From: Catenaria anguillulae PL171
Lineage: Eukaryota > Blastocladiomycota > Blastocladiomycetes > Blastocladiales > Catenariaceae
Direction of reading: 5' to 3'
Length of the DNA: 33,260 nt
NCBI GenBank assembly: GCA_002102555.1
Contig: MCFL01000269.1
Span: 1-33,260 of the forward strand
Below are positions 22,711 to 33,260 of this stretch, piece by piece. Position numbers and translations under genes: made by a program. Position 1 is the first letter of the stretch. The number at the start of each line of letters is the position of its first letter. The notes below the pieces were generated by a model. That model made no database searches, was not told where the DNA came from, and saw only the letters and a program-made list of their open reading frames with translations.

Positions 22711-24271
22711 TTACACATTGATAGTGGCGGCATCCCCGGCTGCCTTGGCCAACACCTCCTGATACTTTGCCAACTTGCCCTCCACCATCTTGACAAACTT
22801 GTCGACTTGCTGCGGGGCGCGGCCCACAAACGTCGACGGCTCCAACAAGGCGTCCAAGTCGGTATGAATGGGCTTGAAGTACTCGGTGTTCTTGATGCGC
22901 TCAAGCAAATCGTTTGGCTTGCCCTCGTTCTTGACGACAGCCGCGGCTTGATGCGACAAGACACGAATCTCCTCGTGGCACTGCTGCCTGTCGCCGCCGC
23001 GCTTGACCATGGCCATGATGATGTTTTCCGTGGCCATGAAGGGCAACTCGGATGCCACACGTGACTTGATGACCTGCGGGTACACGACCATGCCGGCCGT
23101 GATGTTGAGCAGCAACGACAGGATAATGTCGGCCGTGAGGAAGGCTTCGGGCAGGGCAATGCGGCGGTTGGCAGAGTCGTCGAGCGTGCGCTCGAGCCAT
23201 TGCACGCTGGCGGTTTGCGTGCCATTGGCTGCAAGCGTCATGAGATGGCGAGACAGGGCACACACGCGCTCGGAGCGCATGGGGTTGCGCTTGTAGGCCA
23301 TGGCCGATGACCCGATTTGGTCCTTTTCAAAGGGTTCCTCGATTTCCTTGAGGTTGGCCAGCAGGCGAAGGTCGGTCGCGAGGCGGTGCGCCGTGGCACC
23401 GAGGCTGGCAAGCACGTGCAGGATATCGGCGTCCACCTTGCGCGGGTAGGTTTGGCCAGTCACGGCGTACGACGAATCAAAGCCGGCCATTTCCGTGACA
23501 AGCTCGTCCAACGCTTCGACCTTGCTATGATCGCCGTTGAACAGAGCCAGGAAACTGGCTTGCGTGCCAGTGGTGCCCTTGACGCCACGGAAGGCCAAAT
23601 CGCTGCGTGCGCGCTCCAAGTTGCGCAGATCCATGAGCAAGTCTTGCGACCAGAGCGTGGCGCGCTTGCCGACGGTTGTGAGCTGCGCAGGTTGGAAGTG
23701 CGTAAAGCCGAGCGTTGGCAGGTCGCGATACTTGACGGAGAATTGGCGAAGCTGGTCAATGACACGCGCGAGCTTTGGGAGCAACAGATCAAAGCCATCG
23801 CGGAGAGCAATGAGATCGGCATTGTCGGTGACGTAGCACGAGGTGGCGCCCAAGTGAATGATGCCAGCGGCATTTGGTGCGGCCACGCCAAAAGTGTGTA
23901 CGTGCGCCATGACGTCGTGCCGGCGACGACGCTCCTCCTCGGCAGCGAGCTCGTAGTTGATGTTGGTCAAGTTGGCCTCCATTTCGGCAATTGCTTCGTC
24001 CGTGACTTCGGTCAGCCCGAGCTGTTGCTCGGCCTTGGCGAGATACAGCCATAGCTTGCGCCAGGTGGAGAACTTTTTGTTGTCCGAGAAGTTGTAGGCC
24101 ATTTCCTTGGAGGCGTAGCGCGACGTGAGCGGCGACTGGTAACGGTCGTGAGCGTCTGTATCATGCAAAGATGGTGGCACCAAGGCACCAAGGCACCGCG
24201 GTGGTGAGCGTCGAAGCAACTGACGGCACCCGGATGACCGGAACGAGCGGACCAGTGATAGCGGAGGACAT
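22711..24271 (-). CDS. ADE13: Adenylosuccinate lyase (ADE13/ADSL)
   Basis: This enzyme cleaves SAICAR and adenylosuccinate in purine synthesis, releasing fumarate, and works as a homotetramer in the cytosol. Conserved segments are [87 protein letters not shown], the fumarate-lyase signature [28 protein letters not shown] and [14 protein letters not shown]. Exons are 24271-24230 and 24155-22711, about 495 residues. With the donor at 24229 (gtgccg), the junction lacks one nucleotide. Using the internal gtccgc at MSSAIT would restore phase but is a poorer donor. The signature has Ala where the family normally has Pro (AMPYKRNP). The gene is head-to-head with the CAMSAP homologue. Confidence 0.95.
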
Positions 24272-24615
24272 GATGTTGACGTGACGAGGTGTGTGTGGAT
24301 GGAGGAGGAGATTGAGCAATGCATGGGCCAAGGTTGAGTTGTCAACTGCAACTTGAAAGCGACGGGCAGGTCGGCCTTATGAGCGTGCGAGTCTGGCGCG
24401 TGAGACATGACGGCCGCCGGGCCGGCTGCGTTCATTTTTGGCGAACGGTTCCGGGTTGTCGGGCTGATCCGGGTCCCTCAATAATCGCGACGAAAACTGC
24501 ATTGACGCGTTCGCGTCGATCCATCGCCGTCCATCCACCTTTCGAATTCCCATGCATGCCGGCCTTCAATCCCTTTTCCCTATGAAAACGTATCTAAACC
24601 ACTTTGAGCAATACA
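24272..24615. promoter_or_regulatory. Divergent promoter region ADE13 / CAMSAP homologue
   Basis: The start codons are 344 nt apart on opposite strands. No TATA box is evident at a standard distance. The stretch must contain both promoters; no further element is recognised. Confidence 0.4.
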
Positions 24616-27600
24616 ATGGATACCGCACTTGAATGGCTCTCCAATGTCCTTGACACGCCCGTCGACGAGGCAGATTGTCGTGATGGCTTTGTCTTTGTCC
24701 AGCTTGTTGGCATCATTGCTCCTTCAGCACTTGACTTGACGCCCTTCATCGTGTCCAGTCAACCGGCCAATTACTGGAAGGTCTTGCTGGATACAGTGGA
24801 AAAGGATGTGATGGTCCGAGAAAAGCTCCAGTGGAATGGCCGCGTTGAGGCTGCCGTCACGGCCGCTTTGGCGAACAGCGGCCAAGGCGACAGCTTGTGG
24901 GAAACGGCACTCGTGCAGCTATCGAATCATTTTCGCAGTCTGGTTTTGCCGACAACAGCTCCTGCAACAACTCACAATCCAGATGATGAGAAGCCTATAA
25001 GCGGATTTGACGCGGAACAAGCTAGCGATCCAGCGCCCACACCCGATGCCGCTGATCCAACTGCTCTCCCTTTTCAAGATGAGCCCACTCAAGTACTCGC
25101 GGAACCACGGTTGGACATGGCGCTTGTTCGAGATCCGAATTTTACGTACCAGTGCATTCAGTTGCTTGTCCTTTGCAGTAGCACCGTTCACCCACAAAGC
25201 AGAGTTGCTGTGGAGGTACAAGAGGTGTTGCATGGCTGCACGGTCCGTGAGAACGATTTTACTCGTGTTTATGTACTTGGTTCGTGCGTTATCCCCTGAC
25301 TGAAGTCTGCCATCGGTATAGGCCGGAGGCTCGCCACAACTATGCGATTCGATCGCCTCAATCCTTACCAATGGCCACTTGTTTAATCTTGTCGCCAACC
25401 ACCTGCACCCAAAACGCTTCGAGTTCCCGCTCGTCAGCTCCTTGTTCCAGTCTCCTCATTCCAAGGCTTTTCTAGCCGTTGTCAATGTTCCCGCTCAGCT
25501 CGAACCCGAAGTACGCATGTTTCCATCCCTGTCACATTTTGACGATGACTTTAAACGACTTGCACTGCACCCAGGACTTTCATCCGCTCGTAGCCAACAC
25601 CCTGCTCTCTCGTTACGTCTCCCAGCTCACCACCTCCCTCTTCCCGCGAGTCGAGTTCTACATTCGCTCGCTTCCAGGCTTTGTTCCTGACTTGCATACA
25701 CCATTCGACCTCGAAGACGCATTTCTCATCTGGCTCACGCTATCGCAGCCGTCTTCGAGCGACGTTGAGCTCTCTGACTTGTTTGTCGACATTTCTGAGC
25801 CTGGTGTGTGGGAGAACTTGGTTGGCTCATGCACCGGATTGGCGGGAAAAGACTTGACAAGCTTGGGGGCGGTGCTTCCGAAAAGCACAAAGTCGACGTC
25901 GGGCAAGCCGCTCGTCATGTTGGCTATGGTTTCATTGTTTGAAGCGTGCATGGCAGCTTCAACAAAGTACGTCAATGCTAAATGTTTTTTTTCCGTTCTG
26001 TGATTCCAGGCTGACTTGCTTTTACGGCGATCCATAGGTTGGGTTCAGCCAAGGTTCGCGTGAAAAGATCTCGGCTTAACGCCATACCACAGCAGCCAGC
26101 ACCTACCACAGCCGCGAGCCCGTCAAAAAGTCCTCGCCCGGCTGATTCGGCAGTGTCTGTCCGATCAATCGAGTCGCCTCGGCCACAGGATTGGCGAATT
26201 GTCGATGATTTTGAGAAGGTCCGCCAAGATGTCGCGTCCGAACTACCACATGAGCATGACGACGAGCCAAACGAGTCACTCGCGGTTACGCTTCCGCATG
26301 CACGCGCCGAAAAAGAGCTCGAGGAGCCCGTTCCGGCACCTGATGAGAGATATTCACAGACAGAGTCCCATCAAGCTGCCCAAGAATCGGACCATCTTGA
26401 CCCGCCTGCGGATGAAGCGAATCGAGCTCAGTCCGCAGCGTCAACGATACGCAGGCGTGCATTATGGCAGACGCCCAGCAGCAGTCCCTTCCCAGGGAAC
26501 GCGGTCACGCAACAGCACGCACAGCTTCCCTTAACTGAAATGGCGACTCAGGTCCGCAACGAGCTTTCGGCCCTCGTTGACAACGAATCAAGTGAGACGG
26601 ATGACCTCGAAGACTTGCTCGACTTGTACGGCACGCCGATGACGAGCCGACTGTAGAGCAGGAGGCGGCCGCGCATTCGCCGACCAAGGCAACTCGCCAG
26701 CTTCTCGGGAGCACTGCGCCATCGACTCGTGCCGCATCACCAACCGAGCTGGGGAATCTCGTGTATGGCGCGCAAGCTATAAGCTCGCCGCCGACGAGCG
26801 CTTCGTCGTTGCCCGACGGATTGTTCTTGAGCCAGAGCAATAGAATGACACGTGCCGAGTTCTCGGTTCCTCAAACAGTGCGTGCCCGTATCATCTTCAA
26901 ATGCAACCTGCAACTGATCGTCGATGGGTTTGCTTCTTTTTACAGCCTGCTTCACATTCTCGTACCATAACTCCACATCGTTCACATACCTCACAGCATG
27001 CCCGAACCGATTCAGCCACGTCAACAAAGGAGCTCGACGTGCATACCCATGATGCTCCGATCGCCGCCGAGTCTGAGCATGACAGGGTTCAAAGCCCTCC
27101 CAGACCCATTACTATGGTGTTTGACAATGACGACTACAACCCATCTCGGGCAAGCTCTAAGCAGCGCGCGCTTCAGTCAAGACTCGCGTCGCCAGAGCCA
27201 AAGGCAAGTGCGTCGAGCAGGGGACGAAAGGGCGGCGACAAAGGCGGACTCGGCAGCGCTAGTGTGAAACCGAGAGGTGATGCTGGAATCCATCGTCAAC
27301 AGAAGATAATTGCATCTCAGTCAGAGGCTGAGCGTGCTACGAGGTACGCTTGTCCGTTCCCACTTGATGCACGTGTCTCACCGATCACTCACCGTTTTGT
27401 CGATGCCTCGCTAGTGCCGCTGCTGAGAAGATCAAGGAACGCCAACGGCAAATCCTCGACGAGCGCCAGGAGCGCAAATCCCTCACCAAAGACAAGAACA
27501 TTATCCGGCGCAACGTGCACGCATCCTCCAACTCGGCATCCAAGCGACACAACAAGAAGCTCATCATCAACGCCTTGCAATCGTGTCTTGCCGGTGGAGT

Positions 27601-27931
27601 CAACGCGTCCGTGCGCACTGAAGTGCTCGAAGATTTGGAACGGTCGGGGGCCGACAACTTTGTGATTGCCTTGCGTGGCGCACAGAATCACGGGTTCAAG
27701 GCGCTGTACACGCATTTGGTGGATGAGGGGCAGCTCGTCAAGGTGTATGGCCAGGGCCCGTTGGAAGTGACGGCGGACAAGATTAGTGAGTATTTCAAGT
27801 ATGATTCGGGCGCTCGGGCGTTCAAGTCGATTCATACGCGCTCGCTGAGTGCCTTTGTGCATGGGGTGGTATTGAATGAGGGGCCTGGCGGCAGTGCGGG
27901 TGTAGGTGGGAGGGGAAAGAGGAGCGGCTAG
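24616..27931 (+). CDS. CAMSAP/patronin homologue (CH domain and C-terminal CKK domain)
   Basis: CAMSAP/patronin proteins bind and protect microtubule minus ends through the CKK domain. Six exons, 24616-25215, 25322-25510, 25575-25966, 26038-26877, 26946-27343 and 27415-27931, give about 978 residues. Residues 1-200 start MDTALEWLSNVLDTPVDEAD and look CH-like; QCIQLLVLCSSTVHPQSRVA recalls Hook N-terminal domains. The next region has a CAMSAP-type CH domain (PFDLEDAFLIWLTL, then LVMLAMVSLFEACMA). A long disordered Ser/Pro/Glu-rich region follows, then a charged helix (AEKIKERQRQILDERQERKS). The CKK domain is at the C-terminus (LIINALQSCLAGGVN, NFVIALRGAQNHGFKALYTH, KVYGQGPLEVTADKISEYFK, KSIHTRSLS). 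Exon 4 is one nucleotide short near 26631-26640, between LDLYGT and DDEPTVEQE. The CKK assignment is strong; the N-terminal one is inference. Confidence 0.88.
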
Positions 27932-28142
27932 AACATCAAGCACTTGGCGTTGTCGGAAAAAGGAAGAGTTTTAAATATTGAGTTGAGATTAAGAACAGGT
28001 GACGACGATGCGGCATACATGGGAAAACAAGTGGGGAATATGTCGTCGGTCAAGGAAACGAAAAAATAGCCTATATAGATATACATGGACCCAGTACTCA
28101 GTAACCTCCATCGATGATCGACGGTTGCCGATCGCCACCGCT

Positions 28143-28605
28143 TTAGATCTTGAGGCGAAAGTATTTGAATAGGAACGACTGCAATGGCGTCCGCCGCGAC
28201 GGAGCATTCAAGTCGCCGGCGTTGGCAGCCAGATCGAGGTAGTGGTTTGGCGAGCCCTCGGGTTGGGTGATGCGTTGCGACAGCGGGAACTGAAAAGAAT
28301 GTGGGAAACGGGAGTGAGTGGCAACGGAAGCAGACACTTGTTGATCTAATCGAGACACAAACCTCGTTCATGGCCGAGTTGGACACGATGGTTTCCAGGG
28401 CGCGCACTTGGCGCCACAGCCGATCAGCCTCTGCAGCCGATTCAACCGCAGGATGTGTTCGGCGCTTGACTGTGTAGAGGGTGCCATCAAGATGGGAGCG
28501 AAGGGAGCGGTTGGCGCGCGATGGCTCGTTGGGGAGCTTGCGAGTCAGGCGGAGGGCGTGCCGGTAAATGACGGGCAGCGATGGGGTGGTTGCTTGGAGT
28601 GGCAT
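28143..28605 (-). CDS. Small LYR-motif-like protein
   Basis: Two exons, 28605-28363 and 28289-28143, join in phase (gtttgt donor, tttcag acceptor) into 129 residues. The N-terminus reads LPVIYRHALRLTRKLP, similar to the LYR/complex1_LYR pattern (L-Y-R near the start, then R and P downstream). A basic helix (SLRSHLDGTLYTVKRR) and a C-terminal SFLFKYFRLKI follow. LYR proteins are small mitochondrial factors that assist assembly of respiratory complexes, iron-sulphur proteins or ribosomes. The first LYR residue is Ile rather than Leu, and I cannot say which subfamily it is. It is convergent with the CAMSAP gene (212 nt between stop codons). Confidence 0.6.
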
Positions 28606-29234
28606 TTTGGCTTGTATCGTGGGGTTCGTTGGTACATTATTGGCACAGCTGAAGCATGCATGCGCAACAGGTTAACAGGTTGAGAGACCACACACACGAA
28701 GCAGAGCCAAGATCGAGCCGCTCAATCGGCGGCCCACTCTTCGTGATCGCAGTCGGCAAAGTGGTGATCACCATTAGCCGCCCCACTTTGTTTCACTTCT
28801 CCTCCTGTTGCGATCTTGCCCGCAATCGATTGGCCACCGCGTAATGTGAGGCAGGTGTGGCTGGAGTCCTTTTTGCATGTGTGGCATGCATATGGTGAAG
28901 GAACGACGTCCTTCTCTGCAACCTACGCCGACTTGCCTGCTTCTTTTGCCCCTTTTGTTCGCACCAGAGCCATTGCCATTGGCGCAATGACGCTCAAGTG
29001 AAAGGGCGACCAACTCGGCAACAGCTGCGGCTTGCATGGCGAGGCAACTTAGAGTCCGGGTCGCAGCACCTCTACAGCCCATCAATCCATGTAAGTATAT
29101 ATCAATACCAGGCAGGCTGATTCTCGACAGAACTTCGAGACCACACATGCACTACAACGATCAACGCCCCTTGACCTCATTGTACTTGCTCCATCCCGCC
29201 TTCTCGTCGGAGCTCATCGTGTCAACCCGCCTAA
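28606..29234. other. Divergent intergenic stretch, about 630 nt
   Basis: This lies between the LYR-like gene (minus) and the Ser/Pro-rich gene (plus) and should contain both promoters. A short A/T stretch (gtaagtatatatcaatacc, about 29090) is a possible donor of a leader intron or a TATA-like element of the plus-strand gene. Confidence 0.4.
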
Positions 29235-30918
29235 ATGGGCTACGACGAGACAACTATTCGGTCCAGTGCGGCGACTCGCCGTCCTAACCCGTCGCCCACT
29301 CGTCAGCCAAGCCGTCCATCCCTATCTCCGCAGCCATCCAACTTCCCTGTCCCAGCCGAGTCCCAGGACCTCCTTCAGATCGCCCTGCTATTCCACCATT
29401 GATTCCTCCTGTGGTCTATAGACCCGCACCACCCAATAAACCTGAATCAAGTCCCAAGTCAGGAACCTCTTCCAGCGATGGAGTTCAAGTCAAGGATCGA
29501 CCACCGAAGGTGAGGACTCGGCGACAGGCGCTCGAGAAGCAGTAGCGCCAATTCCTAGCCCCATCGACTCGTCTGTACCAGCTGCTTCAGCAAGTGTACC
29601 CCCGCCAGCGGACGCCACCGTGTCCATGATGCCACCCACCGCCATGCCGACTGTGACCTCGAAGGTTGGCAACACTGGGACAGGTTCCCAGTCCTCATCC
29701 CTCTTCACGTGCCCATCGTGTCGGGAGTTTGGCCATAGTGGCGGTTTCCCTTGCTGTGGTTTTGCAGTCATGCGTCGAATGCGATCCGCCAAGGGTGAGC
29801 AAGCTCCCAACGCTCGCTCAGCGGACCCGTCATCGACATCAGTCCCGTCAACGGATGGTGGAAATCAACAGCAAGGACCCTCCGCCTCCCCGCGTCCGTC
29901 CTTTCTGTGCAACCAGAGAGCTGCAGATGTTGTCGGCGAATATGCCCGCTCCGCAACCAACATCGGTGGCTTATTCACATCCCACGCCGCTCGGTCCTCC
30001 TCGGCCGCATCCCCAGTTCCGGACTCGCCACCTAACTCACCAACACCGCTCTCACGCACCACCACTCGGCACAGCCGCATCCACCTCGGCAGCCCTGCGC
30101 GCGTCGCTCGCAACCACCAATCGGTCGCGCAGCGACGTCGGCTCTGTTCCCGGCACGCAATACTCGCCCACTCTGTATGCGCAAAAGCTGGCCCCGCGCG
30201 TCGTGGATCGCGCGAGTCGATCGTGTCGGCATCGTCGGGAACGCTCTACTATGCAAACTCGCGCGCCGCGTCCACAACAACCGTGTCGCCGACCGACGGA
30301 TCGGGTGGCTCTTATCGGACGCCATGAGCGTCTCTGGAACCGGTGCCAATGTCGTGTCCCCGCCATTCCGCCATGAGTCCTGTGGCAACGTCACCCGCAC
30401 TTTGGCGGTTATCGATGGGCAGCGGGTTTGAGCAGCAACAGTCGCAGGCACAGATGCAGTCCGAGCCTGCCAGCGGCCCCATGGCCGCCACTCCCAAGGA
30501 CAGTCACATTGGAACACTTGGACGTGGCACCAGCGGCCGTGTCAACTGCGCCGCCGCTTACTCCAGGTGCCGAGGTGACGAGCGAAGAGTTGTCAACGTG
30601 GGTCCGGACTACCTTCCGGACCGACTTTGACACGCTCGAGCACGGCTCGATTGCCGGATCAATTCGGGGATTGCGAGGCTTGCGGGCACAATGGGCGGAA
30701 GCGACTTGAGTGGAAGCGGAAGTGGCATGTATGGTAGTGACGACGATGAGGATGGCGGTGGTGGATCCATCTTGTCTGTTCCGGGCACGCTCACGGACGC
30801 CTTCAGCACGGGTTCGGGTTCGGGGTTCCCATCGGCGGGAGAAGGGTCGGGCCGCCGCAGGGTTGTCCGTCCAAGGGCATCTCACTCGCTTGCACATTCG
30901 CAGCCCTTGTCGCCGTGA
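29235..30918 (+). CDS. Ser/Pro-rich disordered protein, frame-broken
   Basis: I do not recognise the family. Coding-like segments follow one another in different frames. They begin with a Ser/Pro-rich start (MGYDETTIRSSAATRRPNPS), then AIPPLIPPVVYRPAPPNKPE, GEDSATGAREAVAPIPSPID and a Cys-pair region (FTCPSC at about 29706). Further on are SPTLYAQKLAPRVV, ESIVSASSGTLYYANSRAAS, SEELSTWVRTTFRTDFDTLE and a Gly/Ser/Asp-rich end (SGSGSGMYGSDDDEDGGGGS). At several switches (about 29496, 30205, 30317 and 30687) the frames would connect if one nucleotide were added. The most likely explanation is consensus error in a real gene encoding a largely disordered regulatory protein. A decaying gene is the alternative. 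The start codon and any introns are uncertain. Confidence 0.45.
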
Positions 30919-31359
30919 CCCTGGTGGAGTTTGCGCCATCCGAGGAGGAGGCAAGCTGTGCACAGTGGGTCAGTGGAAGCGCAGAGGGATCATGACAGGG
31001 TTGGCCGGGCGGCATAAGTCGGTCGGTCCGTTGTGTGTCCCTCATTGGATAGAATCCTCCCCGTGTCATCTACCGTGACTCTGCGATGCTGTGTTGTTAT
31101 GCCCGTTATTGGACGACCCATTCGTTTTTCATTCTTGATTGTTTTCCCTCTCAGTTTTGTGTCATTCTCATCTCGATTCCCCATCGTTTCTTCCTTTGTA
31201 ACATATAGAATTTATTGGCCGTCGTGGCTCGCCGCCCGTCGCGTCATTGGTGCCTCCATTTGCTTGCACTTGATGCTTCGCCTTGACTTACGGCTCCCTC
31301 GCTTCATTCATTCACTGGCAAACGAACAAAGCAATGAAATCCTCAACGAGCCGACAAAC
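30919..31359. other. Intergenic stretch
   Basis: This lies between the two frame-broken plus-strand genes. It is T-rich between about 31120 and 31210 (runs such as tttttcattcttgattgttt), which suits a promoter-proximal pyrimidine tract or the preceding gene's 3' end. An ATG at 31333 opens only a nine-codon frame ahead of the next gene. Confidence 0.4.
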
Positions 31360-32666
31360 ATGACGCCCTTCACCCACCAAAACACTTTCCACACACCTGC
31401 CGCGGGGACTTCCGCCGCCACCAGTTCCGAGGATGTCGATATGACGCCCGTCGACGACCAGCACGATGTTCACGGGTCCAGCAATCATGCCCTCGACGCC
31501 GCCCACGGCTCAATCAACCTGACCGACCGGAGCGCACCTTGCCTCTGTCTGCCCCGGCCAACCCGCCTCCTTTTGCCAGCGTCTCTGGGAGTGCACCTCG
31601 GCCTTTGCGCTTCGTCAACCAAGCAAGCGTAGAACACGCGACGACGACATGACCATGGCGATTGGGGGCCCAGCCCTGTGTTGCCCAAAATGGTCCGAGA
31701 CGGGACTCGAAAGCCACGGCGGGTCACGACCGAGGAGATTCACTGTATTGTGTCGTTCACCTTCTCGTTTACCTTGCGGTCCAAGCGACTAACTGCTTCG
31801 ACGCCTGTACAGCACGTACGCTGGAAAAGCTGTTTCGCGCGGCAAGGTTCTCGGCACCAAACGCACCAGCATCTGCGGGGAACGCGCAAACGAGCTCCAG
31901 CCCACTCGCACTGCCCAAACCCACCCTGCTTCTTGTCCCCGCCGCCTGTGCGCACTGCCACGCCGTTATCACGTCACTCATGAGGGACTCCCCGATGAGT
32001 CACTGCATGCTGCGGCAGCTACCAGCAGTCGCAGCAGCAGCCGCAGCATCACCTTGCGCCGGTCGTCGGGCTGTGCTGCAGCGGGCATCGGGTCGCCCAC
32101 GCACTCGCAATCCATGCGTGGAGCGGGGGCCAAGTGCACATCCTGCGACCGCCAATACTGCGTGCCGTGCATGCGCTCGTGCGACCGATGCGACGAACCA
32201 ACATGCATTGAATGTTCATGACGCTGTGCGTACGTTTTCTGTCTCTCTCACCCATCATGCTTCCCGCCCGGTCTTGGAAGCTGACTGTCTCGAGTCATTT
32301 CCAAAACCCCTCTCAACCATCATAGGTAGACGACCGTGGCCAGCAGACGGTTTGCTGGACGTGTGGGACACCACCAATAACCGACTCGTCGCCGTGTGAC
32401 CACCGCGAAATCATTCATCAAGCGCGGTCGCGCAAGCATCGCCCGACTTGGACATGGAGCGTGAAGTGTACGAGGACCGCATGTGTTTGGATTTGGACCA
32501 TCTTCATTTTGCGACTGGTGAGAGCCAATCGTTTTCGCCGCCGACCATATTCATTCATGGCCCTGGAGGAGAGGATGTGGTCATGGACTCGCCACCGAGG
32601 TTTCATGCGAGCAACGGGACAGCCAGCCCGCCGCCAATGATTCTTGTGCATCCGCCAACGCCCTAA
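31360..32666 (+). CDS. Cys-rich, probably zinc-binding protein, frame-broken
   Basis: I do not recognise the family. The ATG at 31360 opens MTPFTHQNTFHTPAAGTSAA, followed by RTLPLSAPANPPPFASVSGS and DGTRKPRRVTTEEIH in other frames. A likely intron follows (gtattg to tgtacag, about 31748-31815). Then come a low-complexity Ser/Ala region and a compact Cys module at about 32135-32215 with spacing C-x2-C-x4-C-x2-C-x3-C-x2-C-x4-C-x2-C. After an intron with acceptor atcatag (about 32327), another Cys pair VCWTCG appears. The end reads MDMEREVYEDRMCLDLDHLH through MILVHPPTP to the stop. Eight regularly spaced Cys would hold two zinc ions. The frame switches resemble those in the preceding gene, so consensus error is likely, but the full model cannot be fixed. 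Confidence 0.45.
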
Positions 32667-33154
32667 CCCTCACGTCATTTCAATTTTCTCGTTCTTTCAA
32701 TGCGCCCGCTCTGGCTATTCTCATTTCGCATTTCTGCGCGGTTATTGCAGTTGTCGATTACACTTTGGTTATCCAATTGCTCAGTCACCCTGCTGTGCAC
32801 AGGTCGTTGTGCGGCTAAAGTCAGTATGTATTGAAGTGTTACGGAATCACCGTTACTCTGCCTCTGGAACGCCCATGTGGTGAAACTGGAAGCAGCTGTA
32901 GCAACCAAACACGTGGGCTCATGGCGCGAAATGCACACCGATGTAGCTCAGTCTCGGACCTCGGCAAGCCGCATCGCGGACACCAATTGCAATCGACCAC
33001 AGCCACAACTGCAGCTGAGTGACGGCATTGGCCCCCGATTTCTTCCACTCGTCGTCTCGCTTTGACTTTCATCACAAACACGTCTGGCACACTCTTCTGC
33101 ACTTTGACTCGACTTTGCAACCATCACTTGATTGATTGCCATCTTCCCACTGCA
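32667..33154. other. Intergenic stretch, promoter of the right-edge gene
   Basis: This lies downstream of the Cys-rich gene and upstream of the ATG at 33155. It contains alternating pyrimidine-rich patches (cactttgactcgactttgca) just before that ATG, a plausible core promoter or leader. No gene is seen. Confidence 0.4.
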
Positions 33155-33260
33155 ATGAACTGCGAAAACGGCGTCTGCACTCTCCCGCAACAACAGCCCA
33201 CCACCATGTCCCTCGCCGCCCCGCCAAGGTCCCCGACGTGCTCGCCCAGGGCTCCCTTGG
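33155..33260 (+). CDS. Start of a gene cut by the window edge (tentative)
   Basis: The ATG at 33155 opens a frame (MNCENGVCTLPQQQPTTMSL) that runs to the window end, with two Cys in the first eight residues. After AAP the next codons read PRSPTCSPRAPL in this frame, or KVPDVLAQGSL one base out of phase. The second reading looks more protein-like. Too little is present to name the product. Confidence 0.35.
   Translation, partial: MNCENGVCTLPQQQPTTMSLAAPPRSPTCSPRAPL

Noticed and set aside
27389-27943. Minus-strand open frame opposite the CKK domain
   Set aside because: It is antisense to the conserved CKK exon and has no start context, motif or intron support.
32938-32990. tRNA A-box-like sequence tgtagctcagtctcgg
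   Set aside because: No B box, T arm or acceptor stem can be found within tRNA distance.

Overview
The window is eukaryotic nuclear DNA, GC-rich and gene-dense. Genes lie on both strands and are cut by short GT-AG introns, mostly 75-160 nt. The best fit is an early-branching, flagellated (zoosporic) fungus or a close opisthokont relative. Two fungal-type secreted GH15 glucoamylases lie beside KATNAL2 and a TMEM249-like protein, which belong to cilium/flagellum biology, and a CAMSAP/patronin homologue with a CKK domain. This placement is inference from gene content. I found no mobile element, CRISPR array, virus-like element or convincing tRNA/rRNA gene.

Layout: an unrecognised, frame-broken minus-strand gene (432-1027); CCT6/TCP1-zeta (minus, 1469-3639); a Sel1-repeat protein (minus, 4175-5616); a PM20D2-like M20 amidohydrolase (minus, 6345-8039); a doubtful small gene (minus, 8512-8890); SmF (minus, 9282-9903), head-to-head with the exosome subunit RRP41 (plus, 10131-11249); a Ser-rich/acidic membrane protein (plus, 11624-12767); a TMEM249-like protein (minus, 12989-13988), head-to-head with KATNAL2 (plus, 14286-16493); two tandem GH15 glucoamylases (plus, 17752-19307 and 20844-22365); adenylosuccinate lyase (minus, 22711-24271), head-to-head with the CAMSAP homologue (plus, 24616-27931); an LYR-like protein (minus, 28143-28605); two frame-broken plus-strand genes, one Ser/Pro-rich (29235-30918) and one Cys-rich (31360-32666); and the start of another gene at the right edge.

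Most genes are housekeeping (protein folding, splicing, RNA decay, purine synthesis). Three microtubule or flagellum-related genes (TMEM249-like, KATNAL2, CAMSAP) lie within 14 kb. The glucoamylases would be secreted to digest starch or glycogen.

Two properties run through the window. First, several genes have tiny first coding exons: CCT6 is split inside ATG, RRP41 has only ATG, and SmF has ATG plus one codon. Second, many conserved genes are one nucleotide out of phase at single points. Because these include essential genes such as CCT6 and adenylosuccinate lyase, consensus error is the likeliest cause, and the density of such points rises sharply after about 29.2 kb.
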